This document shows positions 15,693 to 24,600 of a stretch of DNA of 26,084 nt, piece by piece. The position numbers and the translations under genes are program-made. Below the pieces are notes generated by a model. It was not told the DNA's origin. It searched no databases and saw only the letters and a list, made by a program, of their open reading frames with translations. How positions within the stretch are numbered: position 1 is the first letter of the stretch; every line of letters starts with the position of its first letter. The stretch covers positions 1-26,084 of the forward strand of contig DATKWS010000228.1 of the NCBI GenBank assembly GCA_035529435.1. Direction: 5' to 3'. This stretch comes from DATKWS01 sp035529435. Its GTDB lineage: Bacteria > Krumholzibacteriota > Krumholzibacteriia > Krumholzibacteriales > Krumholzibacteriaceae.

Positions 15693-15751
15693 AGACGGCC
15701 GCTCGACCCAGTATCGACTCATCACGTGCGATGGGGCACCGGTCATTTTGC

Positions 15752-15781
15752 TTGACCCGGCAATCGGTTTTTAATTATAAT
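15752..15781 (+). promoter_or_regulatory. Strong sigma70-type promoter
   Basis: TTGACC (15752-15757) and a perfect TATAAT (15776-15781) are separated by 18 bases, in an AT-rich patch that stands out from the GC-rich surroundings. It is the best -10 box in the window. Predicted transcription start is near 15788, inside the accA-Trm112 gap, with a terminator-like hairpin about 35 bases further on. Confidence 0.8.
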
Positions 15782-15787
15782 TGTTAT

Positions 15788-15873
15788 GCCAGTGAGAGAA
15801 AATTACGGTTCGGTGCTGCAGGTCCCTGATGGGAAAGTAGTGGGCTTTTCCGCGCGGTCAGGGATTTTTGTTT
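15788..15873 (+). ncRNA. Candidate small RNA or attenuated leader, family not recognised
   Basis: The stretch runs from the predicted start of the strong promoter to the end of a T-tract and is about 86 bases long. Its 3' half folds into two coaxial stems: TCCCTGA (15823-15829) with TCAGGGA (15858-15864), and inside them GGGAAAG (15831-15837) with CTTTTCC (15845-15851). The 5' half (15788-15822) shows no clear hairpin by eye and holds no convincing reading frame. It may be a free small RNA, or a leader that terminates before the 55-codon gene at 15890. I compared it mentally with SRP RNA, tRNA and common riboswitch cores and saw no match. Confidence 0.5.
15823..15873 (+). terminator. Double-stem intrinsic terminator
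   Basis: An outer perfect 7-base-pair stem (15823-15829 with 15858-15864) encloses an inner 7-base-pair stem with one G-T pair (15831-15837 with 15845-15851, 7-base loop). It is followed directly by TTTTTGTTT (15865-15873). The layout fits Rho-independent termination. It lies 16 bases before the Trm112-like start codon, so either the downstream genes depend on read-through or the hairpin is regulated. Confidence 0.68.
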
Positions 15874-15889
15874 AGGGGGACGAAACGCT

Positions 15890-16057
15890 ATGATACACAA
15901 GGATCTGCTTGATATCCTGGCATGTCCGAAATGCAAGGAGAAGGTCGTCCTCAACGAGGAGGGGACACATCTGATCTGCGAGAAATGCCGGGTGCGCTAC
16001 CCCATCGAAGACGATATCCCGATCATGCTGATCGAGCGGGCCGAGACACTCGATTAA
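15890..16057 (+). CDS. Trm112-family (UPF0434/YcaR-like) small zinc protein
   Basis: The 55-residue protein MIHKDLLDILACPKC... has two CxxC pairs (ACPKC at 11-15, ICEKC at 29-33) and the C-terminal RYPIEDDIPIML, the typical pattern of the bacterial Trm112-like family. Eukaryotic and archaeal Trm112 activates methyltransferases acting on tRNA and translation factors; the bacterial members are less well understood. The start ATG 15890 is preceded by TTTAGGGGGA (15871-15880). It follows the terminator-like hairpin directly, and the next gene starts 23 bases after its stop. Confidence 0.88.
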   Translation: MIHKDLLDILACPKCKEKVVLNEEGTHLICEKCRVRYPIEDDIPIMLIERAETLD

Positions 16058-16080
16058 AGGAACTGCGGAGATTCGGTGAC

Positions 16081-16488
16081 GTGTGTATCTTCACCCATAT
16101 CGCGGCGGGCGCGTTTGTCGGCGCCCTTGCGCCGGCGCCGTTTTTGGCACCGGTCTTCGGGCTCGGCAGCCATATCGCACTCGATATCATTCCGCATTAC
16201 GACTTCGAGCGAATGTGGCTGGAGATCATGTTCGGTTGCATCGTCGTCGCCGTGCTCGTCATCGGAGGGACCCGGGTGCTCGCGATATGGCTCGGCGCCC
16301 TATTCGCCATCCTCCCCGATCTGGAGAATCTCCTGTGGAAGCTCAGCGTGATATCGGACGAACAGAAGATATTTCCGGGGCATGTCGGCATCGTGCCCCA
16401 CGGGAGAAAAGCGGGGATCATGAACCTGCTCGGTCAGTTCGGTGCATCGGCGATCGTTGTGGTCTACCTTATTCGGGGGTACTCGTGA
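16081..16488 (+). CDS. Small integral membrane protein, possible YdjM/DUF457-type metal-dependent hydrolase
   Basis: This 135-residue protein has three or four hydrophobic segments and conserved-looking polar residues within them: THIAAGAFVGA (H6), GSHIALDIIPHYD (H31, D35, H39, D41), ILPDLENLLWK and GHVGIVPHGR. Histidine and aspartate pairs such as SHxxxDxxPH at membrane borders recall the membrane-bound metal-dependent hydrolases of the YdjM/LexA-regulated group, but this is a distant match and the activity is unknown. GTG 16081 is the first start in frame after the Trm112 gene, with a weak GGAG at 16067-16070. Its TGA overlaps the next start in GTGA (16485-16488), indicating translational coupling with the C25 protease. 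Confidence 0.65.
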   Translation: MCIFTHIAAGAFVGALAPAPFLAPVFGLGSHIALDIIPHYDFERMWLEIMFGCIVVAVLVIGGTRVLAIWLGALFAILPDLENLLWKLSVISDEQKIFPGHVGIVPHGRKAGIMNLLGQFGASAIVVVYLIRGYS

Positions 16489-19400
16489 AACCATTTATTG
16501 CGGCGCTCCTTTTGGTACTCCTCTTCGCCGCTCCGGCGCATGCGGAGCCCTATCGCATCATTTCGTGGGACGATCGGGGTGTGACGGTCGAGTTCAAATG
16601 CCCCGAACCGGTTCTGACCCGGCTCGGAGGCGAGGGGGACCCGGCCGTGCACGATGTGCGGATTCCCGGCTTCATTCCGACCGAGATCGAGGGGATGCCG
16701 GTCCTGCCGGCACGGCGCTTTGTTTTCGCGGTCCCCTCGCCGACCGGCGTGCGTCTCGATGTCCTGGAGCGCGATGTCGAGTTTATCGCGGGGATCGTTC
16801 CCCGTCTGTTCAGCGCGGAAAAGATTCCGTTCGAGCGGCAACGCGAAATGGTGCGCTCGTCGGTCCGGGACGACGGGACGGAGTTCATCCAGCTGAGCGA
16901 GGTGGGGACCTACCGGCGGACCCATCTCGCGATGGTCGATTTTCGCCCCCTGATCGTCGACCGGTCGGGGGAGGGACTCCACCGCGTACGGCGGATCGTC
17001 GTGAGGCTTTCTTTCCCGCGGGCCCCGGGGGCGGAGACGCCGTCCCGGCCTGATCGCTCCATCGCCCGTCTTCTCGTCAATGGCGACCAGGCAGCCGGAT
17101 GGCCGCCGGATACGTCGCGGCGACGGCTTACGCAGCGCACGCCGTTCGAGTTCAGCAGGTCCGCTAGCTGGGTCAAGATCCGCGTCTCCAAGACCGGGCT
17201 CTACCTGATCACCTACAACGATCTACTCGTCGCCGGGGTCAATCCCAACAATATCGTTCCGACGACGATGCGTCTCTTTTCCGCTTCTCCCTTCCAGCAG
17301 CCGGACAGTATCGGAAACGGTGGGAGCTTCGAGGACGCGTATCATCTCACGGAGCATGCCATTACCTACAGGGGAAGCGCGTCATGGGAGGGCGACTCGA
17401 TCCTGTTCTACGGCGTCGGTGCAGAAGGATGGAAGAACTGCATCGATCCGGCGGCCGATCCGACCGAGCGGTACGAGCATCTCTACGAGACGGAGAACAC
17501 GTACTGGCTCACGTGGGGCGGCAATTTTCCGGAAAGCCCGGTGCGTATGGAATCGCGGAGCGTCGCACCCGCCGCCGGTGCGCCCGATATCAACGTGAGC
17601 ACGTACGAGGAGCGGATCCACGCCGAGAGGGACACCCAGTACGATCCGATCTATTCGGAAGATCGATGGTACTGGGTGCGGATGAATGTCGACGGGAGCA
17701 CCTCCTACTCGAACGGCTTCTCCTGTACCGATCTGCCGCCCGGAGAGGAGCACGGGACGGGGCGGATCGTTACGATCGGGTATGGGCCCTACGTACCCCC
17801 CTATATTAATTCCGCGCGGTACTACGTCAACGGTTCGATCCTGGACACACTGACGTGGACGGTGACCTTCGGCTCGTTCCGGCCGAAAACACTCGATATG
17901 CCGCTCACCAATCTCGTCGAAGGCAAGAACACGTTCACCGTGCAGAAAGATATCGATGATGCGGCGTACGTGCTGTGGTACGACATCCTCTACCGGCGCA
18001 ATCTCACCGCGCAGTCCGGGATGCTGGATTTCTCCGCCCCACCGTCCGCCGGCACGGCCCGTTTCACGATGAACGGATTCGTATCGGGTGACAGGGTGCT
18101 GCTCGATGTAACGAACTACGAGAATCCGGTCATCCTTACCGGCTGGCGGCCGTCGGGGGGAACCATCGAATTCGAGGACGATCTCGACGGCTCACCACGC
18201 CACTACGCGGCGTACGCGGTTTCCTCGTTGCGCGATCCTGACCTGGAGATCGCGGGAACCTCCCTCTCCCGCCTGCCGTCGTTGCGGGATGACACGGAAT
18301 CCCCGCACATGCTGATCATTTACCATCCGCGATTTCGCAGCGCGGCCCTCGCCCTGGAGGCCCATCGCTCGATGCGGCTGCCGTACGCCGATCAACCGGA
18401 TGTAAAGTCGGTCGATATCGAGCACGTGTACGACAACTTCTCGTGCGGCCTGAAGGATCCACTCGCCATCAGAAACTATATCAAGTTTCTCTACGATAAT
18501 TTCAGCGAGGGTGGTGAGCCGAAGTTGCGGTACGTGTTACTCGTGGGAAACGGGACCCACGATCCGAAGGATGTCATGCGCGCCGGAACCGACCTGGTAC
18601 CGTTCTACATGAATATCGAATATCATTACTACAACGAGGCGATCGAGGATGATGATTTTCTCGTGAAGATGGACGCGGGGGTGGATTATTACGCCGATCT
18701 CGCGATCGGGCGATTGACCGTTATCACGGCGCAGGAGGCGAACAACTGGGTCGATAGAATCATCGATTACGAAACGAACGTCGAACCGGGAACCTGGAAA
18801 AACAAGGTCATACTCGTTGCGGACGACGAATACTCCAGCACGCCCAATTTGGATTTCTCCTTTCTGTATGACGCCGAATCCATGAGTTCCCGCAACGGCG
18901 TCTTTCCGCGTTTCGTGGACTTCAAGAAGATATACCTGCATATATATCCCTTCGTGGGAGGAGCCAAGCCGGGGGCACGAAGGGATCTGATCGAGGAGTG
19001 GAGCAAAGGTGCACTCATCGTCAATTACGCCGGTCACGGATCGGATCTTCAGATGGCTGATGAACTGGTCATGGTGAAATCGGACGTATTCTCACTCACA
19101 AACGGGGACTTGAGGCCGCTCTACCTGGCCTTCTCGTGTCATGTGGGTGATCTCGAGAATCCGACGAAGCGAAGTCTCGCGCAGCAGCTGGTGGCGTTCG
19201 AAGAGGGCGGCGCCATTGCGTCGATCTCGGGAACGACGTACACCTCGGGAATCGCGAACACGGCGTTGAACTACGCCTTCTTCAATCAGCTTTTCACGTC
19301 GCGCGACAGTACCGGAACGGAACCGCTCGGCGTGGCGTTCCACCTCTCCAAGATAGTCGATTTCAACCGGAGCAACTGGCGCAACAACGCGCTGTACGTG

Positions 19401-20492
19401 TTACTCGGCGATCCGGCGTTTACGCTCGCGCTCCCCCGTTATACCGTCACGCACGATGTCACGGCGATCGATACGATGTATACGGGCATCCGGTACCGCG
19501 TCGATGGATCGGTCGACGCGAACGGCGGTGTAATGACTTTATTCAACGGCACGGCCGAGATCGTCGTCCAGGAGGCGGAGGAACGGGTCGACAAGTACGT
19601 CACGCACAAAATACAGAGAGTCGACACGGTCATCACCGACTCGATCCACGTCAGGTATTCGCTGCCGGGGAATGCGATATACAGGGGTACGGCGGATGTG
19701 ACAGCCGGCCGGTTCAGCTGCGATTTCGTCGTTCCGCTGCGCTGCCGGACGGGCCCGTTCGCCAGGATCCGAAGCTACGTCGATGCACCGGGCATCGACG
19801 GTGTCGGCGCTTGCGACACGCTTCGGATCATTCCCTCGAGCTCGGTTCCCGAAAATGAAGCCCCGCCTTCGATCCGCATGTATTTCGCCGGCCAGGCGAC
19901 CAAGGTGAAGCAGGGCGCGAAGTTGATCGCGGAGCTGTACGACAAGGACGGCATAGCGATGCTCGGCGCCGATCCCCAGAGCTCGATATATCTCGAATTC
20001 GACAGGAGCGGGTATCCCATTTTCGTGACGGAATACTTCGAGTACGATCACGGATCGTCCACGTCGGGCACGGTCGAGTATCCCCTCCACGCCGGCTTCA
20101 GCCCGGGACCGCATACGGTCGTCCTGCGGGCGTTCGACAATCTCGGAGGGTCGGCGAGTGACACGCTCCGTTTCGAGGTGGTGGAGGAAGGTATCTACAC
20201 GGTGAGTGATGTCTTCAACATGCCCAATCCGTTCTCGGAGTCGACCAATTTCGTCTTCCAAACGAGTAGCAGGGCGGATGTGCGCCTGTGTGTCTACAAC
20301 CTCTCCGGGATTCTGATGTGGGAGCGGCGGATGACCGCCGACGAAGGATTCAACAGCATCTACTGGGACGGCAGGGACCGGGCGGGGGACCGAATCGCGA
20401 ACGGTACGTACCTCTACATACTGGATGTCGAGTTCCTCGATTCGTATCACCGCTCGGAAACGATTAAAGGAAAGGTGGTCATACTGCGGTAG
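16485..20492 (+). CDS. C25 gingipain/PorU-like secreted cysteine protease with FlgD-Ig-like C-terminal domain
   Basis: The 1335-residue protein starts with a clear signal peptide (KPFIAALLLVLLFAAPAHA). A long N-terminal beta region resembling the C25 propeptide is followed by the caspase-like C25 domain at about 605-985. It contains YVLLVGNGTHDPKD, the catalytic histidine H851 in VNYAGHGSD and the catalytic cysteine C885 in LAFSCHVGD; the 34-residue gap agrees with gingipains. After further beta segments, residues 1239-1335 (VSDVFNMPNPFSES... YWDGRDRAGDRIANGTYLYIL) form an FlgD-Ig-like C-terminal domain. In Bacteroidota this architecture occurs in PorU, the sortase that cleaves CTDs of type IX secretion clients and attaches them to the surface. 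The following gene is PorV-like, which favours PorU over an ordinary protease. The start is GTG 16485. Confidence 0.85.
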   Translation: MKPFIAALLLVLLFAAPAHAEPYRIISWDDRGVTVEFKCPEPVLTRLGGEGDPAVHDVRIPGFIPTEIEGMPVLPARRFVFAVPSPTGVRLDVLERDVEFIAGIVPRLFSAEKIPFERQREMVRSSVRDDGTEFIQLSEVGTYRRTHLAMVDFRPLIVDRSGEGLHRVRRIVVRLSFPRAPGAETPSRPDRSIARLLVNGDQAAGWPPDTSRRRLTQRTPFEFSRSASWVKIRVSKTGLYLITYNDLLVAGVNPNNIVPTTMRLFSASPFQQPDSIGNGGSFEDAYHLTEHAITYRGSASWEGDSILFYGVGAEGWKNCIDPAADPTERYEHLYETENTYWLTWGGNFPESPVRMESRSVAPAAGAPDINVSTYEERIHAERDTQYDPIYSEDRWYWVRMNVDGSTSYSNGFSCTDLPPGEEHGTGRIVTIGYGPYVPPYINSARYYVNGSILDTLTWTVTFGSFRPKTLDMPLTNLVEGKNTFTVQKDIDDAAYVLWYDILYRRNLTAQSGMLDFSAPPSAGTARFTMNGFVSGDRVLLDVTNYENPVILTGWRPSGGTIEFEDDLDGSPRHYAAYAVSSLRDPDLEIAGTSLSRLPSLRDDTESPHMLIIYHPRFRSAALALEAHRSMRLPYADQPDVKSVDIEHVYDNFSCGLKDPLAIRNYIKFLYDNFSEGGEPKLRYVLLVGNGTHDPKDVMRAGTDLVPFYMNIEYHYYNEAIEDDDFLVKMDAGVDYYADLAIGRLTVITAQEANNWVDRIIDYETNVEPGTWKNKVILVADDEYSSTPNLDFSFLYDAESMSSRNGVFPRFVDFKKIYLHIYPFVGGAKPGARRDLIEEWSKGALIVNYAGHGSDLQMADELVMVKSDVFSLTNGDLRPLYLAFSCHVGDLENPTKRSLAQQLVAFEEGGAIASISGTTYTSGIANTALNYAFFNQLFTSRDSTGTEPLGVAFHLSKIVDFNRSNWRNNALYVLLGDPAFTLALPRYTVTHDVTAIDTMYTGIRYRVDGSVDANGGVMTLFNGTAEIVVQEAEERVDKYVTHKIQRVDTVITDSIHVRYSLPGNAIYRGTADVTAGRFSCDFVVPLRCRTGPFARIRSYVDAPGIDGVGACDTLRIIPSSSVPENEAPPSIRMYFAGQATKVKQGAKLIAELYDKDGIAMLGADPQSSIYLEFDRSGYPIFVTEYFEYDHGSSTSGTVEYPLHAGFSPGPHTVVLRAFDNLGGSASDTLRFEVVEEGIYTVSDVFNMPNPFSESTNFVFQTSSRADVRLCVYNLSGILMWERRMTADEGFNSIYWDGRDRAGDRIANGTYLYILDVEFLDSYHRSETIKGKVVILR

Positions 20493-20553
20493 CGGTTGTT
20501 GCGGGACCATAACGTTACGATCGACCGCCCGGTCCGCCATGGATGTAAACTGC

Positions 20554-20583
20554 TTGACCGGCGGACTATCAAATGATTATTTT
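20554..20583 (+). promoter_or_regulatory. Putative promoter of the PorV-like gene
   Basis: TTGACC (20554-20559) and TATTTT (20578-20583) are 18 bases apart in the 123-base gap after the C25 protease gene. The -35 is preceded by GC exactly as in the promoter at 15752 (both read GCTTGACC followed by CGG). Predicted start near 20590 would leave a 25-base leader carrying the GGAGG at 20603-20607. The rest of the gap (20493-20553) shows no clear terminator. Confidence 0.6.
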
Positions 20584-20615
20584 CAATGTAGATGAGCGAA
20601 ATGGAGGAAATTGCT

Positions 20616-21608
20616 ATGCTCAAAACGGTAAGGGTTGTCGCGATTGCCGTCTTATTGGTTGTCGCATGGAGCTACTCGGTGATGGCACAGGGTGAGGCAG
20701 GGGCGAGTAGCCTGATAATTCCCCCGAGTGCACGGGCGAACGCTATGGGTCAGAGCTATGTGGCACTTTCCGACGACGCGACCGCAATATGGTGGAATCC
20801 CGGCGGGATTGCGTTCCTCGGTACGGTGGTGGATCTGATGCACACGCAGCTCGTGCCCGACCTCGCATCCGATGTTTTCTACGAGTACATCGGTGGAACG
20901 TACAAGCTCGAAGGTATGGGAACGATCGGGCTGGCGGTACTCTACCTGACATACGGCGATTACGAGGTGACCCGGATGGATCCCATTCCGATCGGCACCG
21001 CTTCGGCGTGGGAGGTCGCTCCAACGGTCAGCGGAGCGATCAAGATCATGGATTCGATCGGTATCGGGATGAATCTCAAGTTCGTGTATGTCAGTCTCGC
21101 ACCCGACTGGGCGACACTGGAAGGGCAGGAGGGAAAGGGTCATTCGGTGGCGGTCGATATCGGCGGTCTCTGGCGCGTGCCCGAGTTCAACATGCTCGGT
21201 TACAGGATATCGCGTTTGAATCTTGGATTCTGTGTGTCCAATCTCGGGCCGTCCATCACCTACATCGACAGTGATCAGGCGGCGGATTTACCCCGGAATC
21301 TGAGATTCGGTTTTGCATACAGCCCTCTCTACAACGATGTCAGCAGGCTCACGGTAGCGGCCGATTTCAACAGGCCTCTCGTGGAATTCGATCGTTCGAA
21401 CACGTACCACTTCGGCGGTGAATTCGTGTATGCCAACCTGATTGCGATCCGCGGCGGTTACATCCACGATAAGGACGGCGATATCAAGAACGCGACCTAC
21501 GGCCTTGGATTCATATTCAACGACCGCGTTCGTATCGATTGGGCGAGTGTACCGCAGTCCGAGGAGCTCGGCAGGGTGCATCGCTGGTCTGTCGGCGTTT
21601 CGTTCTAG
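20616..21608 (+). CDS. PorV/PorQ-family outer-membrane protein
   Basis: The 330-residue protein has a signal peptide (MLKTVRVVAIAVLLVVAWSY... MAQ). The mature part opens with SSLIIPPSARANAMGQ and VALSDDATAIWWNPGGIAFL, the hallmark of the PorV/PorQ (UPF0164) family of 14-stranded FadL-like barrels. Amphipathic strands continue to the C-terminal SVGVSF, ending in phenylalanine. In Bacteroidota PorV binds client CTDs and carries them from the type IX translocon to PorU. Start choice: ATG 20616 has GGAGG eight bases upstream, whereas the upstream in-frame ATG 20592 would put eight charged residues before the signal peptide and lacks a ribosome site. Its position just after the PorU-like gene mirrors the porU-porV pair of Porphyromonas. 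Confidence 0.85.
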   Translation: MLKTVRVVAIAVLLVVAWSYSVMAQGEAGASSLIIPPSARANAMGQSYVALSDDATAIWWNPGGIAFLGTVVDLMHTQLVPDLASDVFYEYIGGTYKLEGMGTIGLAVLYLTYGDYEVTRMDPIPIGTASAWEVAPTVSGAIKIMDSIGIGMNLKFVYVSLAPDWATLEGQEGKGHSVAVDIGGLWRVPEFNMLGYRISRLNLGFCVSNLGPSITYIDSDQAADLPRNLRFGFAYSPLYNDVSRLTVAADFNRPLVEFDRSNTYHFGGEFVYANLIAIRGGYIHDKDGDIKNATYGLGFIFNDRVRIDWASVPQSEELGRVHRWSVGVSF

Positions 21609-21635
21609 GCCCCCTGAGAAAGGTTCACCGAAGGA

Positions 21636-24600
21636 TTGGTTGCGATCCGTTTGTATAGATACATATGGATTACTGTACTGTCCGTACTGGTTATGTACAC
21701 CTCTGTCCGGGCCGGCGGAAGCGATCGGCCGGCGGCGGTTTTTCGGCGAACGGGAAGCGGCCATCTGGTGAGGACCGGTGAGTACCGCCCCGCGCCGGCG
21801 TCCATCGCCGGAAGGCAGCGTGTCATCTCGTTCGACTGGCCGCGGCAGGACCGGCAGGCCGACATATCAGCCGGGGGAAGACGATTCGTCGGCACGCCTC
21901 GTGCCGATCTCGGCACGTGGCGCGTGCTCCTGATTCGTGTTTCGTTCGAGGCGGACCGTGATAATGCACTCTCCACACTGTCGACCGGTGGTGATTTCGA
22001 CCTGACGCCGAACGGCGCATCGATCATCGATCCGACGCCGCACGACAAGAGCTATTTCAATGCACATATGGAAGGCTTGCGGAACTACTACCGCTTTCAA
22101 TCCTGCGATGGAATCGATATAACCTGGGATATTCTTCCCGGGGGGGAAAAGGACAGCTACCGGCTTTCCGATATCGCCGATTACGGACCCGGCGAGGGAG
22201 GGGCATGGACGACCGAACAGCTCGTGCGTTTTTTTCGCGATGCCGTCGAGATCGTTGATGAGGACCTGGCATCCGCCGGGTATCCGGCTCGCATCGGTGA
22301 TTACGACGCCCTCGTGATCGCCCACGCCGGTGCGAATCTACAGAGTGACATCGATTTCGACACGCCCAATGACATCCCTTCGTTCTACGCGCGTCTCGGT
22401 GACGAGGACCGTTTCACCGTGGACGGTGGAGCGACCGTTATCACGAACGGGTCGGTGGTTCCCGAGACGGCGGTACAGGACGGATTCAACGGCGGTATCG
22501 CCGCCGTCCTCGCCCACGAGTTCGGACACCAGATCGGCCTTCCGGACCTGTACAACGTCTACACCAACCAGCCGTCCGTCGGTGCCTGGGACAATATGGA
22601 CAGCGGCGGTCTCCTCGGCGTCTACGTGACCGATGGGGAGGATAATTTCTATTATGTCGAGGGCGTCATACCGGGCGGGCTCTCCGCCTGGTCGCGGACT
22701 TTTCTCGGGTGGACGATGATCGATACCGTCGAAACATTCGATGGATCGATCGGCCTTCCCGCCGTTGAGAAGTGTCCCGCGCGCGTAGTGCGCGTCGATG
22801 CCGCCCAGGACGAGTACTTTCTCGTCGAGAACCGAGCCGCCGAACTTGACGGCATTCTCACGGGATTCGTCGTCGATCACGAGACGGGGGTGATCGTCGG
22901 AACGGGTAATTGCCTCAACTGTGATGAGGGATCACCCGATGAGCCCGTATGGGAACTAACCAATGGGTACGATATCCTGATGCCCACCGAATCGGAGTTT
23001 CTCGCCTACGACGGCGGTCCCGGCATATTGGTCTGGCACGTCGATGAACGGTTGATCGCCGAGCGGTGGGAGGAGAATACCGTCAATACACTCTACCCCT
23101 TCGGCATTACACTGCTCGAGGCCAACGGCGTCATCGATCTCGGCGATCCATATTCCTATTTCGGGCTGGGCTGGTACGATGATGCGTATTACGAGGGCAA
23201 TAACACGATACTCTCCGATTCTACGCTTCCCTCATCGTGGAGCAACTGGAACGTGCCGACCGGCGTCCGTGTCGAGGGTATCACCGGGCGGGACACGTTG
23301 ATGTATTTCGGGGCCGGCGTTCGGGATATGCGGGCGAGCGTGCCCGTCGGCCCGCGCACGGGGCTCGCCGCCGCACCGTGCGGCGCCGTGCAGCTGCCCG
23401 GTTCCTACCGGGCGCTCGTCATCGATGGGGAGGGATCGGGATGGTGCGCCGGCGTCGAAGAACCCGTGTTCTCTCTGGACGGCGAGGTGATGACGCCTCC
23501 GGCCATCGCCCGTGAGTTCGGACCCGCCGGCGACGCGGTGATCGTCGGCGAAAAGCGCGGTATGATCCATGCCTTCAGCGTCGCCGAATGGACGGAATTC
23601 GAAGGCTGGCCGATCTCATTCGGCACAGCTCTCGCAACGCACCCCGTTGTGGTGCGCCGAGACGGCGGCGTGTCCGTCGCCGTCTCCGATGCGGCGGGGA
23701 GGTTGCATTGCCTCGACAGCGGCGGTGTAGAGATGCCCGGATTTCCGATCGAGCTGATAACTGCCGGCCATTTCATCGGTAATCTCGTCGTGACGGCGGA
23801 TTCACAGGGCGTCGCCACCGGTCTATTCACGCTGAACGGCGCAACGGAGCCCGAGCCGCACGGATGGATCGCCCTGTGGGATATTTCCGCCACCGGTGAC
23901 GTGGAACTTACCAGTGGCTATCCCCATCGGTTCGATCTGTCCCGCAGCGATGTCGAGGGAGATGTCGTTCTCGTCGGGGGGGACATCAATCCCAACGAGC
24001 CCGGATACGAGGTGTACGTCATCTTCATGGCGACCGGCAAGATCATCCTGTGCGGTCAGGGGGGCATCCTGGCGCGTAGAGACTCGGAGGACGCCGTATC
24101 GTCCATTCCGGCCGCTCACGATCTCAATGGTGACGGGTATATCGAGCTCATATATACTGACGGCCGGTCGGTATATGCGATGACGCCCTCGGGCGCGAAT
24201 CTCACCGGCTGGCCGCAAGCACCGGGCGATATCTACCGGGTGCGCTGGGACGCGTCCATCACCGCGCCGATAACAACGATCGGAACACCGGCGGGCCCGC
24301 TTGTCCTCGCGGGCACGGAGGCCGGATTGCTGTACGTGTTCGACCATGCCGGCGAGCTTGTGTACGGGTACCCGAGAAGGATGGGAAGCTCGTTCGATCA
24401 GGCCATCGAGCTCGTGTACGAAAAAGGGGAGGGGCTGCTCGGTTACCTCGATTGCTGCCGTGCCGCCGCTCACTACCCCGCCGAGCTCAAAACGCTGAAC
24501 AGGGGTGCGATGAAATGGCGTCTGGCGCCGTACGCAGGGGCATTCGACGGTTTCTCGTGGGGAACTGTATGGGCCGATGCAGGGCGTACCGCGTTCGCCC

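Noticed and set aside
15788..15873. SRP (4.5S) RNA, tRNA or a known riboswitch
   Set aside because: The GGAAGGAAGCAGCC-type SRP core is missing, no tRNA cloverleaf or GTTCGANTC arm forms, and no TPP, cobalamin, c-di-GMP or preQ1 core is apparent by eye.
15922..16080. Upstream extension of the small membrane protein starting inside the Trm112-like gene
   Set aside because: It reads the zinc-protein gene in another frame; the 55-codon frame from 15890 has two CxxC pairs and family-typical ends, so the membrane protein must start at 16081.
16083..16484. Upstream extension of the C25 protease frame by 134 codons
   Set aside because: The extension is arginine-rich shadow sequence of the membrane-protein gene in another frame; a signal peptide begins exactly at GTG 16485.
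20523..20534. GACC/GGTC hairpin as terminator after the C25 protease gene
   Set aside because: The stem is only four base pairs and no T-tract follows.
19539..20540. Long - strand open frame (333 codons) opposite the C25 protease tail
   Set aside because: Shadow frame; the + strand encodes the FlgD-Ig-like domain here.
20592..20615. ATG 20592 as start of the PorV-like gene
   Set aside because: It would place eight acidic residues before the signal peptide, lies at the predicted transcription start, and lacks a ribosome site; ATG 20616 has GGAGG.
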